Assembly (NCBI RefSeq): GCF_000003605.2
Contig: NW_003150758.1
Coordinates: 234,752 to 278,850 of the forward strand
Origin: Saccoglossus kowalevskii
Lineage: Eukaryota > Hemichordata > Enteropneusta > Harrimaniidae
DNA: 44,099 nt
Reading direction: 5' to 3'
This document shows, piece by piece, positions 36,832 through 44,099 of the stretch; position 1 is the stretch's first letter, and every line of letters begins with the position of its first letter. Both the position numbers and the translations under genes were made by a program. Under the pieces are notes generated by a model. It searched no databases. It had not been told where the DNA came from and worked only from the letters and a program-made list of their open reading frames with translations.

Positions 36832-36905
36832 GGCGAAAGAGCAGTAGTTTGTAAGTTCGGCTTGCATCAGGGAAGATCTGGGTTCGACTGTTTGCTCACC
36901 AGTTT
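36832..36905 (+). repeat. tRNA-like relic (SINE head or tRNA pseudogene)
   Basis: GGCGAAAGAGCAGTAGTTTG resembles a tRNA 5' half, and CTGGGTTCGACTG, about 40 bases on, carries a B-box-like GGTTCGA. The spacing suits the internal pol III promoter of a tRNA or tRNA-derived SINE, but the stems do not pair properly. No clear tail was found. Confidence 0.35.
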
Positions 36906-37816
36906 AGTTAGATCAATAGTGTTTAGAGACTGGTTCTCATGTGCACTTGCAATTAACACGTAATTCAAAAATGTGATATAAGTGTCAGGAAATGTCGCTT
37001 GACACAAGACTATAATATCAAAATATACACATTCATACTGGTAATATTCAAGATGATGATATGGTCTATGTTTGACCACCACAACATATACTTAGCTGTA
37101 GGTATGTGATAAGCATGATGCAGACATGAGATATCGACGTATGTGTACACAGTAGAGATATACTCGGTTTGATTTTTGTCTTAATGTGCTGCCTGCAATG
37201 AGTCAAACTTTTACAAACTCTTCGATTAGATCCTTATCCATACTAGGCGGATGTACTCTCAACTTCTCTTATCAATTCTCTGTCGTGCATGTGTTCAACA
37301 AGCACGCACCTGGAGACTCGGTCCTAATGTCAGAGCCACGTATGCAACTGTGCATGGTGCATGTTGACATCATGTGTATGTCTGAATGCACGCTTCACTA
37401 ATTGAAATATATGTACAGTGTGAATGCCTGACAGTTGTCAATGAGCTGATGGTATTAGCCTAGATTAAACCCGGAATGGATCGTAATCTACACGAAGGTC
37501 TGCATTCCTACGTCATCTCTCTACTTTGGTTTGGTTTGATCGTTATCTAAATGGTTTGCGCACATGTCAATACGTGTATACGCCATTTTCTAACACCGAG
37601 TTACAGTTTTAAGGTTGCGTTGCAGGGAAAATGCATTTAGACATTTTCAAAATTTTATATAGCAGAAAACGTCCTAGTTCTTGAGTGAAAATTTCAAAAT
37701 TCCATTGTGTCGCAGTGAGTAGAACACCTAATAAACTAGGTTTAAATTATTACAAACAAGCACATGTGCCATTGTCTTACTTCAACTGTTTAATTTGCGA
37801 AAATCGTGCATAATTA

Positions 37817-38302
37817 ATGTTGATTGATTTCTGGAGCTTAAAAAAGTGGGCCGTAATGGAAGTTTCTGAAGTCCAGAGAATAATCAACCTAATGTCCCTG
37901 AACGAATGCTTGAAGATAGCGCGACCTGTGCCCTTCTCACGGGAAAGGAACTTTGACCCTGCATTAAAAGACGTGACAAGGTGTAGGTGTTTTCTCGAGT
38001 TAAGCTGTTTGAATGGCGACTGTCGGAGAACTGTAGAAATGACTTCTTCAACACGAAATGGAAAACATTTCGCGATTTACAGAAAGTAAATTCTGGGAAT
38101 AAGAGCACTCGGCAAAGGAAGACACGCGCTAATCAAATTATCAAGTTTCTTTGGACTTCCGCCACTAATTTCCGCTGACCCATACAAAAACCACACCGCC
38201 ATTTTGGCTTCAAATAGCGAGGAGACGGTCGAACAAGAATTTCTGTCGGCTGTAAGAAGAGTTACAATAAAAACATTTTCCCAGAAATTACGGAGACAAT
38301 AA
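37817..38302 (+). pseudogene. Mutator-like (MULE) transposase domain fragment with one in-frame stop
   Basis: A single frame of 161 codons is interrupted only by TAA at 38087-38089. The part before the stop starts at ATG 37817 (or 37856) and includes IINLMSLNECLKIARPV, CFLELSCLNGDCRRTVEMTS and NGKHFAIYRK. The part after it reads ILGIRALGKGRHALIKLSSF, FGLPPLISADPYKNHTAIL and a VEQEFLSAVRRV stretch. Known: the domain annotated as Mutator-like transposase in many invertebrate proteins has a C..C-type segment, TS, (F)xIN.R.v...R.lGkGr.al.kf...m.lPpp.s...Y..h...i and then a helical run with Glu and Ala. The frame follows this order closely, though one cysteine pair looks lost. The catalytic part downstream is absent. 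The GC content is higher than the flanks. A donor-like GCT/GTAAGA at the end would also allow a former exon. Confidence 0.6.
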
Positions 38303-39181
38303 TTTGTGATGCACAATATACTTTTACATAGCCTGTTAACGTTATTTTATTTTATTCTGACATTTGCGAGGCGGATTTTACCCCGGGCCCCTGACGAGTC
38401 GGGATTTATAAACAACCAGCTGATCGGTAATTTGCATACAAGTGCGTACAAGCTCGACCCACTGTTGACTTTATAAACATAGCAATACATCAGAAGCTTG
38501 GCTCACGAAGACAGTTTCTCCAACTCGCGTTTTGTGGAACAAACAAGCTCACCAAATTATATTTGCGCAGTGTCCGAAAGGTAGGCGAAGCGATATTCAT
38601 GGTTTCGCGTAAATTTAAACAAAATGGCGATTATCTCAACTTCATTTTTGACTTTAACCAGGTCCAACTATTTATCTTTTATTGTTAAAGTAACCGCACT
38701 GACAATCGGCAATAGCGTTAATTACTGGTCAATTTAAAAGTGTGAAACTTTTAAAAGGCATTGTGAAAATATTATTCAATGGAAATATTACAAACTTGTG
38801 TTCTATTATCCTAGTGAACATATGTTTCAAACATTAGGCAAACTGCCATTCGATAAATCTATGCGTTCGGAAGTCAAATAGTTTAAACACAAAACGGACA
38901 AGCACTAAAAATGCACCATACTGTTGAAAAGCTGGCAAAATAAGCTTTCATATGGTATATAACATAACAAATTAACGTATTTGTTAGTAGTGTAATTTAT
39001 TGTTTAAAATTTCTATAAATCATGGTGCAGCGCCACCTTGACATCAACATGGTTGCAATGCGGCATGTATTCATGCTTTATTCTTAAAATATATTCCATA
39101 ATAAATTATTATTATACCCCTTAGATCCGAAATCACGGCTAGACTAGTTATTTTTTGTTTTACGTCTTACAATATATTTAT

Positions 39182-39200
39182 CCCCCCCCCCCCACACACA
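39182..39200 (+). repeat. C12 homopolymer with CA repeat
   Basis: Twelve C followed by ACACACA. Confidence 0.9.
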
Positions 39201-40036
39201 ATGTGCAAATCAAGTTTTGGCGGCTTTCAGAATTTATCTTGAGTCTCGACTTGAGATATTCTCTGTACGAATAAAGTCACATGTGAAACACAGGCGCCCT
39301 TTCCGATTATTATGGCATGTACAAGGTAATATGCATCAAATATGCAGGCATTTGTGAGTGTTAACTATACCCATGGGTAACTAACACACAATCAAGATGG
39401 GACAGATAACACTGACTATAAAACACGTATGTCAATAACCACACAAAAATATGTACTGTGTGAAATCAGTACAATTGAGTAATTATAATTAATGAATTAC
39501 AATCTGAGAAAGATGATACGATTAATGATTAAATGAAATTTTATTTGATGGTATTACATTCGTTCACGTGTGCCACACCCATCTGATTAAATGTTTATTT
39601 TAATAAATTTAACTACGTACAACAGATCTACATTATCCATGTTTGTGAATCTCAAATATTACATCTGGAATGTAAAATAAAAATTAGCATATTGTTAACA
39701 TGTAAGCGACAGCATACTCATTACAAATCGTTCCTATTGAATGATATAAGATTCCAAAGGCCATCGGAATTTGGGTTTTGCAGGGTCATTTGCATGTTCT
39801 ATAAAAACATGTTCTTCAGTGTTTGTGTAATTTGAACGGATATGCTGTTCTTGCATTTTCGACACAGTGAAACGGGGCAATCAATGTGAGAAGTAAATGT
39901 TAAATATCGTAAGACAACTGTCACTGAACTACCCACAAAACTATGCAATTTATTTTCCAGTCGAGACATATTATGTTAATTTTATATTCATATCATTTAA
40001 TATCAATATAACACTATATATATAAACACTCTCACA

Positions 40037-40040
<4 letters not shown>

Positions 40041-40071
<31 letters not shown>
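40041..40071. repeat. (ACA)n microsatellite, about 31 bp
   Basis: Ten perfect ACA units between CAATAA and ATTACAAAG. Confidence 0.95.
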
Positions 40072-40072
<1 letters not shown>

Positions 40073-42925
40073 TACAAAGCCTTGGTTACTGGCCATATGT
40101 ATTTTTTCAAAGCTAGAACATGAAAACATGGAATGTTTATGCATACGAATTTATTGAACATAGATGTAAACAAAATATTTGTTTTTAAATGATTAAGTAT
40201 TTGCTTTCAAATGCATATTATATAAAATTTCATTAATTCAATCTTAATTTATTCCTAATAATCTCATAAAATATTCACGTTTTGACTACGAAATTTCGAA
40301 TTTAACATGTACATTTTAGTCACTGTAGGCACGTGTTCGCTACACGCCATTTACAGCCTCACTTGTTGGGGCAGTGCGTTATGACGTAGCAGAGAGCAGT
40401 GGCGTGGCACATTTGTTTATTTGTAATATTCCTGTAGTTATGCCACGTCAATATATTATATATATTATATATACGTAAATGTTAATATGACTGAACTAAT
40501 AGACAATCGGTGTGCAATCCGCAAATACCCTACAAAACACATGCTATTTGCATAATCAACCATAATCGATCTTTACATGGTATCAAACTACCTTAATTTT
40601 GATGTACAGTGTGTCCGGCATGTATGGCAGTGAAGTCAATTTCCTGGTTATTTTCCACTTCCACTACGGGACTTAATGACTGAATGATCCACCGTGTGTA
40701 CGTACGACGTGAACTTATTAGCATCTCGAGTTTATGTTGATGTTAATCAGAGTATTAACTTCGTTTTCCAAATTTATTGTATTCAATGAGCTGACATAAA
40801 CTTACAGAACACTACCTAACGCGCATTTCAGATTATATATAATTTTTCTTTCGAATATATTTTTGACATCTTTTCTGTTCTAAGGCAAATCCAGTTATAT
40901 TAATTTAAAGCTTTGAGTGTCTAATCACTGCAGAAACTAGCGTGGTAATCATGACGAATGGTTACGTATTTTCTAATGATGTTTAACTACTTTTTGCACT
41001 AGATGTATTCTCAGCCGTAAACGTTACTTACACAAAGCACCATTTATAGTTCATCAGCTATGAGGGAAACAGGATGTGAATAGAATGAGTCATTTGAGAC
41101 CTCAGTGATTTATAAAGGTAATCATATATCAATGGAGTCGTAAAGCACCATTCAATGGCTGTCAGATGTCACATGTAAGTACATTGTGATGTGATGATAC
41201 ACCCATCTGCGATCATTTATTTAACATTCAAGGCTCTGATTGTCGTAGCCCCAAGAAAATGAATACATAGTTGTGACAAGAATGAAGTGTGAAATACTTA
41301 TTCAATGATCAATGGTTTCTATGGATGATTTGATTTTGTTTTAAACTGTTGCAGCTGCAACATTTACTTTGTATTAGCACAAAAGACGATGGTTACCACA
41401 AAACTACATGACATGAGACATCACATAGACTATTATCCTACTGTATTGTTGTTAATATAAGCTTATCACTATTGTTGAAATGACGCAATGGTCGTCTACG
41501 TGTGATTCTACCATGCTTTGAGCAACAGGTCATGTTTAAAATAATGCAATGCCATTTCAATCTTATACAGTGATTGTTGATAAAACTGAACATGCTTTTC
41601 CGAATCCACATTCAATTCTTTTGTGTACAATCTTAGATGTCCTATCTATATGAAACACAGGATAAACTGCGTCAAAATTACCAAAAGTTAGAAAATTGTA
41701 TTGTTTTTGATGAACTAATGCATTTTTATTTTTATTTGAACAATATGAAATAAATGACATTAAAACATGTAATGTAAATTAACATTTTCAGCCTCCACTA
41801 ATTAAACACATTTTAAAAAATATCAGTCAGCATTGTCTACATTTTTAGACATTAAGTTTTTATATATAGTGGTTAAAATAACGTATCCCGAATGTTGGAT
41901 AAAAGTTCCGGAATGAAATGACAAAATAATTCTTTTCTCTCAAAATGTTGAAATCCATACTTTGAATGATTATAACTGAAAGGAAGGATAAACAAACGTA
42001 AAAACCAGTATTAAAAGTGTTTATTTTGATAAAAATATGACTCAAACCAAATGAATTTGAAAAGTCATCGAATATTTATTTCAAGAATGACACGTATGTG
42101 TAGCGAAATGATTAAATGTTCAAGTGTTCACATGAAATTATTGGCGATTTTTTATGCTTCATCGTCGTCTTAAAGATGTATTAATCTATAACTGGATGTG
42201 ATAACATGTTAACGTAAAAATTCAATGTCATATTTGGACAGTCACAGTTGCTGTAATTGATTTTCCTTTTCAGAAAAGGTCGTTAGTGTAAGTACAGCAA
42301 AAGCCATCGAAATCAATCGTTAACTAGTTTGTAGAACTAAGGTGTTTATGTATCTTAAAGTGAATGTTATCACTGACGCCATGCTGTCTCAAACATGGCA
42401 AAATAGATGGGATTCAGCTTAATAGTCTCGTAGACTGTTCTCTATACACATAGAAATTACTTTGTACTTAGTATTTATTATCAAACGTACCACAGAGCCA
42501 TGGATTAAATAAATAAAATCCATAATCAAATTGCCACTGCGTGGGGTGTCCAACATTTTCTTTCATATGCTCACAGCATGGAATTCGTAGGCCTGATGTT
42601 TGAGTGTAGCCACTAATTGCATTTCGAAGCCCATAGTAGCATCATTCACGTAATCCGGTAAATCCAATTTGTATTACTTCCTTCGTATACAACACACATT
42701 TTAAACTGAAACTTATTTAAATCTATAATTTGTGTCACTTTGTGTCATGTGAGTATACGAATAAAATTGAATAAATCCTTCATTGTGTTAGTTGTATGAA
42801 TGAATGACAAACGTGCAACTGATGAAAGAACTTTTCAGACCATCAAGGAAATTGTACGGTCTTTTGTGTAGACTCAGCAAACGACTTCTACAAGTCTAAT
42901 TCTTTTCTAAGGATTCTTATCTGTC

Positions 42926-42975
<50 letters not shown>
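42926..42975. repeat. (ATT)n microsatellite, about 50 bp
   Basis: About sixteen perfect ATT units. A LINE tail is possible, but no LINE sequence is recognised next to it. Confidence 0.95.
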
Positions 42976-42976
<1 letters not shown>

Positions 42977-43531
42977 AACAAACTTAATTAATGTTTCTAC
43001 TCTACAATTCAAGGTTCACTGAATGAAAATCCTTCGTGTTTGGTTTTTACGAGTTTTTTTTTTCGCTCGAAAACGCAAGGGCGGTATGACTCGATTTTCA
43101 AAAACACTAGTCGTTTGGATCAGTTAGTTTCTCATCAAAAAATGCCCACTTGAAAAATAGTATGGGCTAGAGAATTTTGTGAATTAATATTTCAGGGCCC
43201 TGGCATAAAATTTTATGAAACATTGTGGAAAATAAATATTTTTTTAATCATGCTGTATTACACCCATTAACATTATCACAACTTTATACGTAAACTTAGT
43301 ACACGTGCGTTGTAAACACAATTATTCCAATTAATTTTAATTCAAATTTAGAAGTGATAAAGATTACATAGCAAGGTATAACATTAAAATGTCACTGACC
43401 GTGTCTGATGGAAAAATAAATCAAAAAGATTATGGAAATTGAAAAAAAATGAGGGCAAAGCAGATGTGCCCAAGAAAGCACACAATTACAGAAATCCATG
43501 CGACACAGAAGGGTAGGCGTTCTGAAGTTAA

Positions 43532-43687
43532 AGCTGAGGGTCGTCACCTGCACACGCGCGGGAATTGAGTCCCTAGCGACGATAACAACACACGCTAAAA
43601 ACGCAAAGGCCCATGATTGGACGCTTGTTTGTAAACAATGACACGCTATAGCCATCTGACGCATGCGCATGTGGCGACTCTCCTGCT
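43532..43687. mobile_element. MITE copy 2, 156 bp, TTAA-flanked
   Basis: Same orientation as copy 1, with a shared core (GGGAATTGAGTCCC, CGACGATAACAACACACGCT, AATGACACGCTAT) and end-to-end alignment with few differences. TTAA flanks it at 43528-43531 and 43688-43691, while sequence outside is unrelated to that around copy 1. It contains ACGCATGCGCATG, close to the NRF1 palindrome. An apparent 110-codon minus-strand frame over it is not supported as a gene. Confidence 0.8.
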
Positions 43688-43691
43688 TTAA

Positions 43692-44099
43692 GCCACGCAT
43701 ATGTACATTATTGTAATGACTCAATAGTTAGGAGCCAAGTTGACGACTGGGTGTTGTGTTTTTTGGCAGCATATACTACACATTTGAGCTTATACGTAAT
43801 GTTTTGGAGCACCGTGGAGACAGAATATAAAAATATGTCATAGCTTTTTGGATTTGAACATTTGCTAAGAATCCGGTCATTGTAGGCTATATTCGAATAT
43901 TGCGAGATTGTTGTAATTTGTTTATGTATGTAATGTGTGTTTTATTTATGTGTTTACATTAATAAATCATTACATATTGCACATTAAATAATGTTGGGTA
44001 TGTAGGAATTTAATGAATTTAACAATGTTATATTTATTTATATAGGACAGGGTATATTCAATTATAAGAAAGATTTCTTGTTTTAGGGTTGAATCCTCA
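43692..44099. other. Intergenic, no gene recognised
   Basis: AT-rich sequence to the window edge; nothing seen. Confidence 0.5.

Larger units (their letters stand above)
38303..43500. other. Intergenic, no gene recognised
   Basis: The first 350 bases are less AT-rich and hold an octamer-like ATTTGCAT, a TATA-like TTTATAAACA and AAAATGGCGAT, which could be promoter remnants. The rest is AT-rich with microsatellites and no plausible frame. Confidence 0.45.

Noticed and set aside
37987-38178. Plus-strand frame in another register, at first read as a frameshifted continuation
   Set aside because: The original register continues past one TAA into clear family blocks, so no frameshift is needed.
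37884-38316. Minus-strand frames over the Mutator-like fragment
   Set aside because: Shadows of the plus-strand coding remnant.
40450-40475. TATATTATATATATTATATATAC as a regulatory palindrome
   Set aside because: Simple AT dinucleotide sequence, common by chance here.
43392-43724. 110-codon minus-strand frame
   Set aside because: It spans the TTAA-flanked MITE; non-autonomous element sequence with no domain.
1-44099. CRISPR arrays, bacterial operons or phage genes
   Set aside because: No spaced direct repeats of that type and no dense coding; the sequence is eukaryotic.

Overview
The window reads as AT-rich genomic DNA from an animal, probably a marine invertebrate, most of it intergenic and full of decayed mobile elements. 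The grounds are one intact intron-less rhodopsin-family neuropeptide receptor, fragments of non-LTR retrotransposons and a Mutator-like transposase domain, tRNA-like relics, short DNA-transposon derivatives, microsatellites and a 232-base assembly gap. A prokaryote is ruled out by the near absence of long open frames. The sequence alone does not settle the phylum; a hemichordate, lancelet or lophotrochozoan would all fit.

Layout: 1-5600 has no recognisable gene. 5650-7620 holds a locally repeated sequence, three diverged copies in a row. 10273-10568 is a broken frame resembling a LINE ORF1. 10712-14136 is a complete-looking foldback-type DNA element: matched ends, a 6-bp target duplication, arms of 63-bp tandem repeats, and a GC-richer interior with a once-frameshifted reading frame, a hairpin and a CRE plus TATA motif pair. 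A 158-bp TTAA-flanked MITE lies at 15273-15430, with a sister copy at 43532-43687. 16484-17228 is the 3' end of a LINE on the minus strand, interrupted by the N gap. 19400-23150 is a tandem duplication with a unit of about 1.65 kb whose second copy has gained two insertions.

25-27 kb contains promoter-like motif clusters without a gene that I can connect to them. The only confident protein-coding gene is at 30708-31712 on the minus strand: a 334-residue receptor of the somatostatin/opioid/galanin/allatostatin-C group, with TATA-like and CRE-like motifs upstream. 35106-35560 is a possible heat-shock-responsive promoter or solo LTR with two perfect heat-shock elements and a TATA box. 37817-38302 is a Mutator-like transposase domain broken by one stop codon. 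The remainder to 44099 is AT-rich spacer with simple repeats.

No operon-like or multi-gene system is visible. The most unusual items are the foldback element with its cargo, the heat-shock-element cassette and the nearly open Mutator-like domain.
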